NCBI RefSeq assembly: GCF_023073715.1
Contig: NZ_JADPKA010000083.1
Location: forward strand, 248,001-312,000
Direction: 5' to 3'
Source of the DNA: Bradyrhizobium sp. 164
GTDB lineage: Bacteria > Pseudomonadota > Alphaproteobacteria > Rhizobiales > Xanthobacteraceae
DNA length: 64,000 nucleotides
In this document: positions 1 through 9,072 of the stretch, one piece after another
Numbering within the stretch: the stretch's first letter is position 1
Layout of the letters: each line of letters starts with the position of its first letter
The notes under the pieces: model-generated
Told to the model about the DNA's origin: nothing
The model's input: only the letters and a program-made list of their open reading frames with translations
Databases searched by the model: none
Position numbers and translations under genes: made by a program

Positions 1-1226
1 GCGAGCTTGCCGGCCGCGGGACCAATGCCGAAGCCGTGACCGGAGAAGCCGGTGGCGAGGAAGAAGCCGGGCAAGGCATCGACCGGCGAGATCACCGGGA
101 TTGTGTCGGGCGTGCAGTCGATGGTGCCGCCCCAGGCCTCCGCGATCTCGATGTCCTTCAATTCCGGGTTCGATCGGATCAGCGACGCCAGCGCCGCACT
201 GACCAGCGACATGTCGGGGGCCGGATCGCGCACGCGCTCAGTCTCGAACGGCGACGGCTTGTCAAAGCTCCAGCTGCTGCCGCGCACGAGCTGATCGAAG
301 AACGACTTGCCGAACGACAATTTCAGTCCGTTCTTACGATGCTGATACGTCGGCCAAAAGGCGCGGGCGTACCGGAATAAGTCGGGCGACAGCTCGACCG
401 TGCCGCGGTTGCGCAGCGCCAGCGTAAAGCCGCCGTCGAGACGGCGACGGATGCAGTAGAGGTCGGTGCCGAGCGCGCCGGAGGTGATCTCAGGTCCTGG
501 GGTGGTCCGGCAAGCCGTGGCGTTGACGAGACCGATCGGCAGCTCGATGCCGTGACGGCGGCAGAACAGCGACGACCATGCCCCGCCCGACAGCAGCACC
601 GATTGCGTGCGAATGGTGCCCTTCTCGGTGACGACGGCGCTGACCCGTCCTCCCTGAGTCTCCAGTCCGCGCGCGGCGCAGCCTTGATGGATGGTGACGC
701 CGTGCTTTCGCGCGGCAGTGGCCAGCGCGGGCACGGCCATCGACGGCTCGGCGCGGCCGTCGCTCGGCGTGTGCAGGCCGCCTACCCATTTGTCGGCATT
801 GCCGGGCATGCGTTCAGCGACCTCCGCCGGCGTCAGGATGGTGGAGTGGACCTGCTGCTCGCGCGCGATCGCCGCCCAGCGCTCCCAGCCGGCGAGCTCA
901 TCCTTGCTCTTGGTCAGGAACAGCACGCCGGTGCGGCGGAAACCGGCATCGACGCCGGCATCGTTCTGCATGTCCTCCCAAAGCCGCAGCGCCTCACGTG
1001 CGAGCGGAATCTCCTCGCGCGCGCGGCCCTGCTGGCGGCACCAGCCCCAATTGCGGCTCGACTGCTCGCCGCCGACATGGCCCTTCTCGACCAGTGCGAC
1101 GGAAAGGCCCTTCTTCGCCAGGTGATACGCCGCAGATACGCCGATCACGCCGCCGCCGATGACGACAACGTCTGCCTGCGCCGGCAGGCGTTCATCGCTG
1201 TTGATACGATTGAGCGGCGGGGACAT
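1..1226 (-). CDS. FAD-dependent amino-acid/amine oxidoreductase (DadA/DAO-like), 3' end outside window
   Basis: About 408 codons are visible; the C-terminus lies beyond the window edge. A Rossmann glycine motif (GGGVIG, residues 24-29) follows a short N-terminal extension and is followed by a conserved GEQSSRNWGWCRQQ stretch, typical of D-amino-acid dehydrogenase/glycine-oxidase type flavoproteins. These oxidise an amine or amino-acid C-N bond and pass electrons to oxygen or a quinone. The ATG at 1224-1226 has AGGAG about 7 nt upstream. The gene lies 40 nt after two dipeptide-type permease genes on the same strand, so it probably oxidises something the ABC system imports. The substrate (D-amino acid, opine or N-methyl amino acid) cannot be told from sequence. 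Confidence 0.8.
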   Translation of the reverse strand, partial: MSPPLNRINSDERLPAQADVVVIGGGVIGVSAAYHLAKKGLSVALVEKGHVGGEQSSRNWGWCRQQGRAREEIPLAREALRLWEDMQNDAGVDAGFRRTGVLFLTKSKDELAGWERWAAIAREQQVHSTILTPAEVAERMPGNADKWVGGLHTPSDGRAEPSMAVPALATAARKHGVTIHQGCAARGLETQGGRVSAVVTEKGTIRTQSVLLSGGAWSSLFCRRHGIELPIGLVNATACRTTPGPEITSGALGTDLYCIRRRLDGGFTLALRNRGTVELSPDLFRYARAFWPTYQHRKNGLKLSFGKSFFDQLVRGSSWSFDKPSPFETERVRDPAPDMSLVSAALASLIRSNPELKDIEIAEAWGGTIDCTPDTIPVISPVDALPGFFLATGFSGHGFGIGPAAGKL

Positions 1227-1266
1227 GGGGCACTCCTGGTATTCAGTTCAAACGGACCTAGGCTCG

Positions 1267-2142
1267 TTATGGGATGTTCATTCGCGGATCGAGCGCATCG
1301 CGCAGGCCGTCGCCAAGGAAATTGAAGCTCGTCACCGCCAGCGTGATGGCGACGCCCGGTACGATCGCGAGCCACGGTGCGCTGGTGAGATAGATCTGCG
1401 CGTTGTTGAGCATGTTGCCCCAGCTCGCAGCCGGCGGCTGGATGCCGTAGCCGAGATAGCTGACATAGGATTCGAGCAGGATCGCCTTGGCGACGTTCAG
1501 CGTGGCCGCGACCACGATCGGGGCAATTGCGTTGGGCACGAGCTCGCGGAACATGATGCGCAGGTTTGACGAGCCGAAGGCGAGCGCTGCAACGGCGAAC
1601 TCCCGTTCCCGCAGCGAGCGCACCTGGGCCTCGACGACGCGGGCGACGCTCATCCACGCCGTCGCCGCGATCAGCACGGTGGTGGTGACGAGGCCGGGTT
1701 CGGTGAGCGCCGCCAGCGCCAGCAGCAGGAAGATGGTCGGGAAGCACAGCACGGCGTCGACCAGCCGCATCAAGACCGCGCCGACCACGCCGCCATAGAA
1801 CCCGGCGAAGGCGCCGACGACGATGCCGACCGCCATCGCGATCACCATCGCCACGATCCCGATCGAGAGCGAGACGCGGCCGCCCATCATCAAGCGCGCA
1901 AGCACGTCGCGGCCGAGCTCGTCGGTGCCGAGGATGTGCGCGCCCGACAGCGGCGGCGCGAACCGCTTCATGATGTCAATATAGGTGTCGTCGAAAGGCA
2001 GCAGATAAGGACCGAACGCGGAGCCGAGGACGAGCACCAGAATGATGACGGCGCCGGCGAGCGCCAGCCGATGGCGGCGGAACCGCCGCCACGCGGCTTG
2101 ACCGGGGGCGAGCTGAACGGTGGAGAGGGTGGCCGTCGTCAT
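1267..2142 (-). CDS. ABC transporter permease, DppC/OppC family
   Basis: This 291-residue inner-membrane permease has the usual DppC layout. A cytoplasmic N-terminus is followed by a first membrane segment (about residues 28-50), a periplasmic loop with the LGTDELGRDVLARLMMG signature, and then five further hydrophobic segments. An EAA-type loop (EREFAVAALAFG and following) would contact the ATPase. It pairs with the DppB-like permease encoded just upstream, whose stop codon is only 3 nt before this ATG, so translation is probably coupled. No ATPase gene is visible; it may lie beyond the window edge after the oxidoreductase. Family assignment is firm, but the transported substrate is unknown. 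Confidence 0.88.
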   Translation of the reverse strand: MTTATLSTVQLAPGQAAWRRFRRHRLALAGAVIILVLVLGSAFGPYLLPFDDTYIDIMKRFAPPLSGAHILGTDELGRDVLARLMMGGRVSLSIGIVAMVIAMAVGIVVGAFAGFYGGVVGAVLMRLVDAVLCFPTIFLLLALAALTEPGLVTTTVLIAATAWMSVARVVEAQVRSLREREFAVAALAFGSSNLRIMFRELVPNAIAPIVVAATLNVAKAILLESYVSYLGYGIQPPAASWGNMLNNAQIYLTSAPWLAIVPGVAITLAVTSFNFLGDGLRDALDPRMNIP

Positions 2143-2145
2143 CGC

Positions 2146-3096
2146 CTAGCCCACCCGAATGCGCGGATCGACAACGGCATAGAGGATGTCGGCAAGCAAC
2201 GAGCCGATCAGCACCATCGTCGCCGAGAACATCAAGACGCCCATCACCACGGGATAGTCGCGATAGCCGATGGAATCGAGGAAGAGGCGCCCCATGCCGG
2301 GCCAGGTGAACACGGTCTCGGCCACCAGCGCGCCACCGAGCAGCGTCGGAAACTGGAGGCCGGCGACCGTGATCATCGGCAACAGCGCGTTCCGGAGCGC
2401 GTGCACGGTGAGGATGCGCCATTCCGGCATGCCCTTGGCGCGGGCAGTGCGGATGTAATCCTGGTTGATGACCTCGAGCATGGAGGAACGCATGAAGCGG
2501 CCCCACATCGCGGTCTCGACCAGCGCCAGCACCAGTGCCGGCGCGATGAGATGATGCAGCAGGTCGAGAAAGGAGCCGTCGCCGACGGTGTGCCGATTGC
2601 CGGCCGGCAGCCAGCCGAGCCTCACCGAGAACACGTAGATGGTAACGAGGCCGAACCAGAAGGTCGGGATCGACAGCGCGATCATGGCGCCGACGGTGGC
2701 GAGGGTATCGAACAGCGAGTAGCGGCGCAGCGCACCCAGCACGCCGATCCAGCAGCCGAGCAGCACCGCGATGATCGTCGCCGTCGCCATCAGCTCGAGG
2801 GTGGCGCCGAGATGCGAGGAGATCACGGACAGCACCGCCTCGCCGTCGCGGTAGGAGCGGCCCCAATCGCCCCACAGCATGCGGCTGAACCAGTCGAGAT
2901 ATTGGATCGGCAGCGGGCGATCGAGACCGAGCTGCTTGCTGACGCGGTCGAGATCCTCCTGCGTCATCTGCGCAGAGGCCGCGAATTGCGAGAGCGGGCC
3001 GCCGGGCGCCAGGTGCAGAATGGCAAAGCCGATCGCCGAGACGATCACCAGCAGCATGATCGACTGTGCCAGGCGGTTGACGACGTAACGGGCCAC
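2146..3096 (-). CDS. ABC transporter permease, DppB/OppB family
   Basis: This 316-residue integral membrane permease starts with MARYVVNRLAQSIMLL, the standard DppB opening. Its long periplasmic segment contains LGLDRPLPIQYLDW, and six membrane spans end in the VVDPRIR motif typical of the family. An EAA loop (IRTARAKGMPEWRI) is visible. It forms the heterodimeric channel with the DppC-like protein encoded 3 nt downstream and takes substrate from the binding protein encoded 27 nt upstream. The three genes read as one operon on the minus strand. Confidence 0.88.
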   Translation of the reverse strand: MARYVVNRLAQSIMLLVIVSAIGFAILHLAPGGPLSQFAASAQMTQEDLDRVSKQLGLDRPLPIQYLDWFSRMLWGDWGRSYRDGEAVLSVISSHLGATLELMATATIIAVLLGCWIGVLGALRRYSLFDTLATVGAMIALSIPTFWFGLVTIYVFSVRLGWLPAGNRHTVGDGSFLDLLHHLIAPALVLALVETAMWGRFMRSSMLEVINQDYIRTARAKGMPEWRILTVHALRNALLPMITVAGLQFPTLLGGALVAETVFTWPGMGRLFLDSIGYRDYPVVMGVLMFSATMVLIGSLLADILYAVVDPRIRVG

Positions 3097-3123
3097 GTCA
3101 GGCTGCCCTGCGCACCTGATCCA

Positions 3124-4815
3124 TCAGGCCCAGTACCATTCGCGGATGTTCCAGCAATTGATCGAGGTGTTGACGTTGGGACGGAAGCCTTGCAGCCCCT
3201 CCTTCACGCCTTCTGCGATAAAGCCTTGGAACAGCGGCAGGATGGCGAGATCGTCGCGGATCAGCTTTTGCAGGTCGCCATAGGTCGTCTTGCGCTGTGC
3301 GATCTCAAACTGCTTGGCGCCGTCGGCGAGGAGTCGATCGGCCTCCGGGCTCTTGTATTGATAGGTGTTGTAGCCTCGCCCGCCCTTGGCGGGAATGGCG
3401 CCGGAGCCGAAGCGCGGCGTCACGTCGGGGTCGCTGCCGAGCATGAAGTTTACGGACACCAGCACCGAATTGAATTTCGACTGCTGCCAGAAATCGCCCC
3501 AGATCACCGCGGCCGGCATGTTGTTGACGCGCATCGCGGCGCCGATCGCACGCCAGTCCTGGATCAGGAGCTGCTGGGTCTGCTCGCGCACCGCGTTGCC
3601 GGATGTCGTCGAATTGGTGAACTCGAGCTTGACGCCGCCCTTCTCGCGCACGCCACTGGTGCCGCGAACCCATCCCGCCGCATCGAGCAGCGCGTTGGAC
3701 TTGGCGGGATCGTATTTGTGTTGCGGCAGCCCCTGTTGGAATGACCAGGCTTGCTGCGGCACGAAGCTCTCGGTCTGCGTCGGCAGGCCATAATAGAGCG
3801 CATCGATGATCGCCTGCTTGTTGATGGCGAGATAGAGCGCCTCGCGCACGGCGCGATCGGCAAAGGGACCGAACTCCAGATTCGGTGCGATATGCTCCAC
3901 GGAGGACGTCGAGGAGACCACGATCCTGCGGCCCTTCAGCGTCTTCGCCTCCTGCACGAAGTTCGGCAAGATGCCTTGCAGGCCGGTGTAGTCGACTTGG
4001 CCGGTGCGGAACTGGGTATAGAGAACGGTGAGATCGGGGATGTATTTGAAGACCACGCGTTCGACGTACGGCCCCTTGCCGTGATAGCCGGTGTGGGCAT
4101 TGAGCAGGATGTGGTCGCCGGGCACGCGCTCGCCCCAGCGGAACGGCCCGGTGCCGACAGGCGCATTGTGGAACGCCGAGGCGTTCGGATCGGACACCTT
4201 CTCCAGGATGTGCTTGGGCACGATGAAGGTCAGCGATCCCAGGATTGACATGTAGGGCGAGTAAGGCGCTTCCATTCGCCAGTGGATCTCGTCGGGCGCG
4301 ACGACCTTGATGTCCTTGACCAGGCTATGGCCGACGCGGCTGCGGGCGCGAAAATCGGGACTGTTGATCAGTTCGAGCGAGAACTTGACGTCGTCGGCCG
4401 TGAACGGCGTGCCGTCATGCCACTTCACGTCGCTGCGCAGCTTGATTTTCCAAGTCAGGCCGTCGGGCGACAGGCCGCCATTCTCGATGGTCGGAACTTC
4501 GCGTGCGAGGTCAGGAACGAAATTGCCGGCGGGATCGATGAACCAGAGCAGCGAGAACACCTGCCACCAGATGCCCTGATCGACCTCGATGCCAGGCATC
4601 AGCGGATGAAAGACGGTCGGCTCCTGCGACAGCGCTGCGATCACCTGCCCGCGCGGTTTGTCCGGCGGATTGGTCGGGCGCTCAACTTGCGCAAAAGCGT
4701 TGCCCGCAAGAGTCCATCCTGCCGCGGCGCCGGCCCCAAGCTGGAAGAGCTGGCGGCGATTCGGAATGCCGAGATGCACTGCTCCAACGCCGAACTTGGC
4801 GGTGCCGTCTGCCAT
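3124..4815 (-). CDS. ABC transporter substrate-binding protein, SBP_bac_5 family, Tat-type signal
   Basis: This periplasmic solute-binding protein has about 563 residues, normal for the dipeptide/opine/nickel (family 5) class. I chose the ATG at 4813-4815 (MADGTAKF) because GGAGAG lies a few bases upstream; an in-frame start at 4845 would add ten residues. The N-terminus carries a twin-arginine-like signal (NRRQLFQLGAGAAAG, residues 19-33) and a probable cleavage region around NAFAQ. Family-5 features include LSPDGLTWKIKLRSDVKWHDG, the usual signature region. It is first in the operon with two permeases and an FAD oxidoreductase and is read divergently from an XRE-cupin regulator. A Tat signal suggests export in folded form. 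Ligand unknown; a peptide, opine or amine is plausible. Confidence 0.87.
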   Translation of the reverse strand: MADGTAKFGVGAVHLGIPNRRQLFQLGAGAAAGWTLAGNAFAQVERPTNPPDKPRGQVIAALSQEPTVFHPLMPGIEVDQGIWWQVFSLLWFIDPAGNFVPDLAREVPTIENGGLSPDGLTWKIKLRSDVKWHDGTPFTADDVKFSLELINSPDFRARSRVGHSLVKDIKVVAPDEIHWRMEAPYSPYMSILGSLTFIVPKHILEKVSDPNASAFHNAPVGTGPFRWGERVPGDHILLNAHTGYHGKGPYVERVVFKYIPDLTVLYTQFRTGQVDYTGLQGILPNFVQEAKTLKGRRIVVSSTSSVEHIAPNLEFGPFADRAVREALYLAINKQAIIDALYYGLPTQTESFVPQQAWSFQQGLPQHKYDPAKSNALLDAAGWVRGTSGVREKGGVKLEFTNSTTSGNAVREQTQQLLIQDWRAIGAAMRVNNMPAAVIWGDFWQQSKFNSVLVSVNFMLGSDPDVTPRFGSGAIPAKGGRGYNTYQYKSPEADRLLADGAKQFEIAQRKTTYGDLQKLIRDDLAILPLFQGFIAEGVKEGLQGFRPNVNTSINCWNIREWYWA

Positions 4816-4889
4816 GGCCACTCTCCATTGCCGCGCACGCGGCACCGTCTCCCGCGCCCCTAGACCCCGGCGGAGGGACAGGAGTGGGC

Positions 4890-4934
4890 TTTAGTGCTTC
4901 TAAATTTTTCAGCCAAAATTTCATCATGACTAAA
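4890..4934. promoter_or_regulatory. Nested inverted repeats between ABC operon and XRE-cupin gene (candidate operator)
   Basis: An exact inverted repeat AAATTTT (4902-4908) / AAAATTT (4915-4921) sits inside an outer pair TTTAGT (4890-4895) / ACTAAA (4929-4934) with nearly the same centre. TTTAG (4890-4894) and CTAAA (4900-4904) also form a smaller dyad, and ACTAAA recurs at 4981-4986. This AT-rich island lies in the 219-bp gap between the divergent starts at 4815 and 5035. It is the likely binding site of the adjacent XRE-cupin regulator, which would control both directions. The function is inference. Confidence 0.5.
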
Positions 4935-5034
4935 TACAGCTGTCAATCGCATTGCTAGTATGCGCGACCTTTTCACTCCGACTAAAGCTCGATCCGATGC
5001 GGTCCGGGGCTGAGATGATGCATGGGAGAGCGAC

Positions 5035-5667
5035 ATGGATGGTCGCGGCGATACGAACGGTCCGAAGGACGTCCCGACGATCCAGGTCGACGATGCGGTC
5101 GACCAGCGCCTCGGCGAGTCCGTGCGGCTGCTACGTCAGCGCGCCGGGCTTTCGATCCAGGACGTCGCCAACAAGACCGGCCTCTCCACCGGCATGATCA
5201 GCCAGCTCGAACGTGCGCGGGCCATGCCGTCGATCCGCACGCTGCGTCTGCTCAGCATCGCACTCGACGTTCCCATTTCGTATTTCTTCGAGAGCAGCGA
5301 TCCGGCCGACGTACAGCGCTACATCGTGCGCAAGAATAACCGGCGGCTGCTGCGGCTCACCGCCAGCGGCGTCGTCAAGGAAGCGCTCACGCCTGACGGC
5401 AAGGGCCAGCTCGAACTCTACGAGCTCACGCTCAATCCCGGCGCCTCCTCCGGCACCGACTTCCTGCAACACAACGGCGAGAAGGCCGGCTATATCCTCT
5501 CGGGGAGCCTGCGGCTGTGGCTGGACAACCAGGCCCATCTGCTGGAGGCCGGCGACAGCTTTCGCTTTCCGAGCATCGTGCCGCACATGTTCGACAACCC
5601 GACCCAGCAGGTGGCGCGCGCGATCTGGGTCACGACGCTGCGCCAGACCGATCCGCCGGCGGGATGA
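5035..5667 (+). CDS. XRE-family regulator with C-terminal cupin domain
   Basis: A 210-residue DNA-binding protein. An HTH_3/XRE domain occupies about residues 25-82 (RLGESVRLLRQRAGLSIQDV, then STGMISQLERARAMPS). A cupin_2 domain occupies about residues 125-200 (ELTLNPGASSGTDF, then GEKAGYILSGSLRLW, with histidines near HMFDN). This domain order is that of PuuR-type regulators, where the cupin senses a small molecule and the HTH represses nearby catabolic or transport genes. It is transcribed away from the ABC importer operon and probably controls it through the dyads in the shared upstream region. The inducer is unknown. Confidence 0.87.
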   Translation: MDGRGDTNGPKDVPTIQVDDAVDQRLGESVRLLRQRAGLSIQDVANKTGLSTGMISQLERARAMPSIRTLRLLSIALDVPISYFFESSDPADVQRYIVRKNNRRLLRLTASGVVKEALTPDGKGQLELYELTLNPGASSGTDFLQHNGEKAGYILSGSLRLWLDNQAHLLEAGDSFRFPSIVPHMFDNPTQQVARAIWVTTLRQTDPPAG

Positions 5668-5721
5668 CACGCGGCTTCCATTGCTGGTGACACGGACCGC
5701 CGCGCCTGGCTTCGTCGCGCT

Positions 5722-6747
5722 CTAGCTGATCCGGCGCCGCAGCGTGGCCGACGGCGACTCGCCGAATTTTTCGCGGTAGGCGCCGGCCATGCGGCCGAGA
5801 TGGGTGAAGCCGAGGTCGAAGGCGATCTCGGTGATGGAGGCATCGGGCGCGGCATGCGCGAGCCGGACGTGAAGGCTGGCGAGGCGCATGTCGAGCAGCA
5901 TCTGCGAGATCGACAGGCCGAAGTGACGGCGGAAGCCGAGCTGGAGCGCGCGGATGCCGATGCCGGACGCGCAGGCGAGCTGCGCGAGGTCGAGCGGTTC
6001 GCCGGCATTATCCGCGAGATGGTCCCGCGCAACGCGCAGCGCACGCGGCAGACGCTCGGCCTGGCCCGAAAACGTCCTGATCGCATCCGACAGGCCATGC
6101 CGCTGGCCATTGAGGAGGTGATCGAGCAGAACCTCGCGCCAATCGGCCATCGCGACCGCTGACAGCCTGCCGGCGGGACCGAAACGTTCGGCGAGCGTGA
6201 TCAGCTCGGCAAGGCTGGCTCGCAACGCCCGCCCGGACGGCGCGTCGAGGTCGATCACAGGATCGAACTCCATCGTGCTGGCTGCCCTGCCCGACAGTGC
6301 CGCGGCGCGCTGCTCGACCAAACGGCGGTCGAGCAACAGGATCGCTTGGGCGCAGTCGGCCCAAATCATCCGCGTCGGGATCGTCGGCGACAGCAGTGAC
6401 GCGGTCCGGTCAGGCGCCGCGTCGAGCTCACAGATGCCGACCCGAATGCTGGCGCTGCCCGTGAGCGGGACCTGCACCAGGAAGAAGCGCTCGAGACAGC
6501 CCGGATCGATGCTGACCGATCCGCCATAGGCGACATAGTTGATGGAAAAGCCGTCGAACGCCGCGCAATTGTGCCGGGCGGAGAAGCCGGCGGCGCGTGC
6601 ACACATCGGCTTGAGATCGTGCGGACAGAAGATGCGCCCAATCTGCTCGGCCGCTTCATCGACGTCATCTGTGGTAACGCGGGCGAAATCCGAAAGCCGT
6701 TCGGCTGCGGATGGTCTCGCGCTCATTTCCAGCACGGCTGCGGACAT
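5722..6747 (-). CDS. AraC-family transcriptional regulator
   Basis: A 341-residue protein with the usual two parts. An N-terminal ligand/dimerisation domain of the 'AraC-binding-like' type covers about residues 25-215. A C-terminal pair of helix-turn-helix motifs (about 235-341) includes ACASGIGIRALQLGFRRHFG and EIAFDLGFTHLGRMAGAYRE. It is divergent from the cupin gene at 6935 and upstream of the flavin monooxygenase, so those are likely targets. An alternative in-frame start lies seven codons later (MSARPS). The end is convergent with the XRE gene, with 54 bp between stop codons. Confidence 0.85.
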   Translation of the reverse strand: MSAAVLEMSARPSAAERLSDFARVTTDDVDEAAEQIGRIFCPHDLKPMCARAAGFSARHNCAAFDGFSINYVAYGGSVSIDPGCLERFFLVQVPLTGSASIRVGICELDAAPDRTASLLSPTIPTRMIWADCAQAILLLDRRLVEQRAAALSGRAASTMEFDPVIDLDAPSGRALRASLAELITLAERFGPAGRLSAVAMADWREVLLDHLLNGQRHGLSDAIRTFSGQAERLPRALRVARDHLADNAGEPLDLAQLACASGIGIRALQLGFRRHFGLSISQMLLDMRLASLHVRLAHAAPDASITEIAFDLGFTHLGRMAGAYREKFGESPSATLRRRIS

Positions 6748-6785
6748 CGTCGACCACGCTTCGCGTCACGGAATTGCTTTAAGCC

Positions 6786-6791
6786 TATAAT
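6786..6791 (+). promoter_or_regulatory. Candidate -10 element TATAAT before the cupin gene
   Basis: An exact TATAAT hexamer lies in the 187-bp divergent gap, 144 bp before the cupin start. No good -35 is present 16-18 bp upstream, which would fit a promoter that needs its AraC activator. The complementary strand also reads TATTAT here, so divergent use is possible. Weak evidence. Confidence 0.3.
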
Positions 6792-6934
6792 AGTTCCCCA
6801 GAGGCGAAAAGGGCCGCATCCGCAAAATCGTCGTGCTGCACGGCAATAGCCGCGTGCAGATTCGTTTGGCGGATAGACAGGCGGCCACGAGCGGCCGAAG
6901 CTCCATCCCCGCCGGAATCCATGAGGAGGCGCGC

Positions 6935-7384
6935 ATGACTGCACTCGAAAAGGGCATTACCGCAAACGGCACGGGCTATGGCGGCAAGAGCTGGAACATC
7001 CTTGGTCAAGTCTATTTCCCCAAAGCCGTCACCGACTCCACCTTCGCATTCGAGACCAACAGCGATCCCGGCCAGTTCGTGCCGGTGCACATCCATCCGA
7101 CTCAGGACGAGTTCATCCTGGTGCAGGAAGGCACGCTCGACCTCAAGCTCGACGGCCAATGGGTCAAGGCCCACGCCGGCGATCTCGTGCGCATGCCGCG
7201 CGGCATCCCGCACGGCTATTTCAACAAGTCCGACAAGCCCTGCCGCGCGTTGTTCTGGGTCTCGCCGATGCAGAAGCTGGAGGCGCTCTTCAACCGGTTG
7301 CACAATCTGACCGACCCTGCCGAAGTGGTGCGTATCTCGGCGCTGCACGAGGTGGACTTCCTGCCGCCCGAGGCCAACGACTAG
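6935..7384 (+). CDS. Single-domain cupin protein
   Basis: A small cytosolic cupin_2 barrel of 149 residues. Metal ligands of cupin motif 1 are visible as H52, H54 and E59 (HIHPTQDEF), with the motif-2 histidine near 93 (PRGIPHGYF), so it probably binds a divalent metal. I chose the ATG at 6935 because GAGGAGG lies 7 nt upstream; the frame stays open further upstream without a ribosome site. It is encoded between the AraC regulator and a flavin monooxygenase and ends 105 bp before the latter, suggesting a shared pathway. Could be a small dioxygenase, isomerase or sensor; the reaction is unknown. Confidence 0.85.
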   Translation: MTALEKGITANGTGYGGKSWNILGQVYFPKAVTDSTFAFETNSDPGQFVPVHIHPTQDEFILVQEGTLDLKLDGQWVKAHAGDLVRMPRGIPHGYFNKSDKPCRALFWVSPMQKLEALFNRLHNLTDPAEVVRISALHEVDFLPPEAND

Positions 7385-7489
7385 GCGTCCGCGTCCCATC
7401 CACGTTCATCAGCTTGCAGCTCCGACGGCCGCGCCTTGCGGCCGATCGTTGCCGCTTGCGCGCGAAACACATTGGTTGCGAGCAATCCC

Positions 7490-8980
7490 ATGGTCAGCCC
7501 CAAGCATGTCTGCGTGATCGGCGCCGGTGTCTCCGGCCTGGCCGCCGCAAAGGCGTTCTCCATCCGCGGTCACCGCGTCACCATCATCGAACGCAGCGGC
7601 GATCTCGGCGGCGTCTGGGAGCCGGCGCGCTCCTATCCCGAAGTGCAGACGCAGAGCCCGAAGGAGCTCTACCGCTACACCGACCGCGCCATGCCGGACG
7701 CCTATCCGGAATGGCCGACCGGGCCACAGGTCCACGCCTATCTCGTCGATTACGCGAGGAGCTTTGGCCTCGACCGCATGCTGCGCCTCAACACGGCGGT
7801 CGCCGGCATGGCGCGCCGTGCCGACGGCAAGCCCGGCTGGACACTCGCGCTCAGCGGCAAGAATGGCATGACAACGAACGAGGACTTCTATTTCGTCGCT
7901 GTCTGCACCGGCCAGTTCAACGAGCCGCGCGAGCTGCATTGCCCCGGCGAGGACGGCTTTCTGGCCCAGGGCGGCCAGATCCTGCATTCGTCGAAATACA
8001 ACGATGCCGCCCTGGCAAAGGGGCGCCGCGTCGTCGTGCTCGGCGGCTCGAAGTCGGCGACCGACATCGCCGTGAACGCGGTAAACGCAGGCGCGCGCGA
8101 GGTGACGATCGTGATGCGCGAGCCGGTCTGGCGCATTCCCTATTTCATCGGCGGTCTCGTCAACTTCAAGCGCATCCTCTACATCCGCGTGCAGGAGGAG
8201 ATGTTTCCCGGCTGGGGCATCAGCACGATGGCCCGGCTCGCCCACCGACTCGCCGCGCCGCTGGTGTGGGCGAACTGGCGCGGGCTGGAGAGCCTGTTGA
8301 AGGCGCAGCTCAAGCTCAGTCGGTGCAACATGGTGCCGAAGGAGCGGATCGAGGACGGCGTCAACTGCTCGGTGCCGATCGCAACGCCAGGCTTCTATCC
8401 GATGGTCGCCGACGGCCGCATCAAGGAGGTGTTCGGCACGTTCGATCATTTTGACGGCGACAGCATCGTAATGAGCGGTGGCGAGCGCGTTCCAGCCGAT
8501 ATCACCGTGCTCGCGATCGGCTACAAGCTCGGCGTGCCGTTCCTGCCCGCGGCCTATCAGCAGAAACTGGTCGATGCCGACGGGCAGTACCGGCTCTATC
8601 GCCTGATCGCCAACCCCGACCTGCCCGAGCTCGGCTTCGTTGGCTTCAACTCGTCGTTCTGCACGGTACTCTGCGCCGATCTCGCCGCCAACTGGCTGGT
8701 GCGCTATGCCGACGGCCAGCTCGCCAACCAGCCGACGGCGCAAGCCATGCATGCCAACATCGAGATGATGCTGCACTTCAAGCGTGTCGAACGGCCGGCC
8801 GCGGGCGTCTATGGCGGCCTCTGCGTCGCACCCTATCACTACCGTCATTTCGACGAGCTGATGGCCGACATCGGCGCGAAGAACCAGAAGTGCGGCGGGC
8901 TCAAAGGGCGTTTCCTGCCGCCGGACGCCGATGCCTATGCCAAGTTCCTGGCCACGGCGCCGGATTATCGCGTGGCGTAA
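7490..8980 (+). CDS. Flavin-containing monooxygenase (FMO/BVMO class)
   Basis: A 496-residue NADPH-dependent flavoprotein that would insert oxygen into a soft nucleophile (N or S) or a ketone. The FAD motif is VCVIGAGVSGLAAA near residues 7-20. The region around 150-170 (GGQILHSSKYND) resembles the FMO fingerprint, and the NADPH motif GGSKSATDIA lies near 185-194. Start: ATG at 7490 places the Rossmann strand at the N-terminus as is usual; an in-frame TTG 54 nt upstream is less likely. It follows the cupin gene in the AraC-flanked cluster, so probably belongs to one catabolic or detoxification unit. Substrate unknown. Confidence 0.85.
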   Translation: MVSPKHVCVIGAGVSGLAAAKAFSIRGHRVTIIERSGDLGGVWEPARSYPEVQTQSPKELYRYTDRAMPDAYPEWPTGPQVHAYLVDYARSFGLDRMLRLNTAVAGMARRADGKPGWTLALSGKNGMTTNEDFYFVAVCTGQFNEPRELHCPGEDGFLAQGGQILHSSKYNDAALAKGRRVVVLGGSKSATDIAVNAVNAGAREVTIVMREPVWRIPYFIGGLVNFKRILYIRVQEEMFPGWGISTMARLAHRLAAPLVWANWRGLESLLKAQLKLSRCNMVPKERIEDGVNCSVPIATPGFYPMVADGRIKEVFGTFDHFDGDSIVMSGGERVPADITVLAIGYKLGVPFLPAAYQQKLVDADGQYRLYRLIANPDLPELGFVGFNSSFCTVLCADLAANWLVRYADGQLANQPTAQAMHANIEMMLHFKRVERPAAGVYGGLCVAPYHYRHFDELMADIGAKNQKCGGLKGRFLPPDADAYAKFLATAPDYRVA

Positions 8981-8992
8981 GAGGACGGATCG

Positions 8993-9020
8993 GGGCTGAG
9001 CGAGATTTGCTCGCCAGCCC
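8993..9020 (+). terminator. Terminator-like hairpin after the monooxygenase gene
   Basis: GGGCTG-A-GCGAG pairs with CTCGC-CAGCCC around a five-base loop, giving an 11-bp GC-rich stem with one bulged A, starting 13 bp after the stop codon. No T-run follows, so it may be a pause or mRNA-stability element rather than a full intrinsic terminator. Confidence 0.4.
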
Positions 9021-9072
9021 GCGCGTCCGATGCTTACGATCTTCCTGGCCAACGAATCGACAGGAACCGGCC

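Noticed and set aside
1936..3744. 602-codon plus-strand frame across the ABC permease genes
   Set aside because: Antisense to two clear permeases and the binding protein; it crosses several gene boundaries and has no domain.
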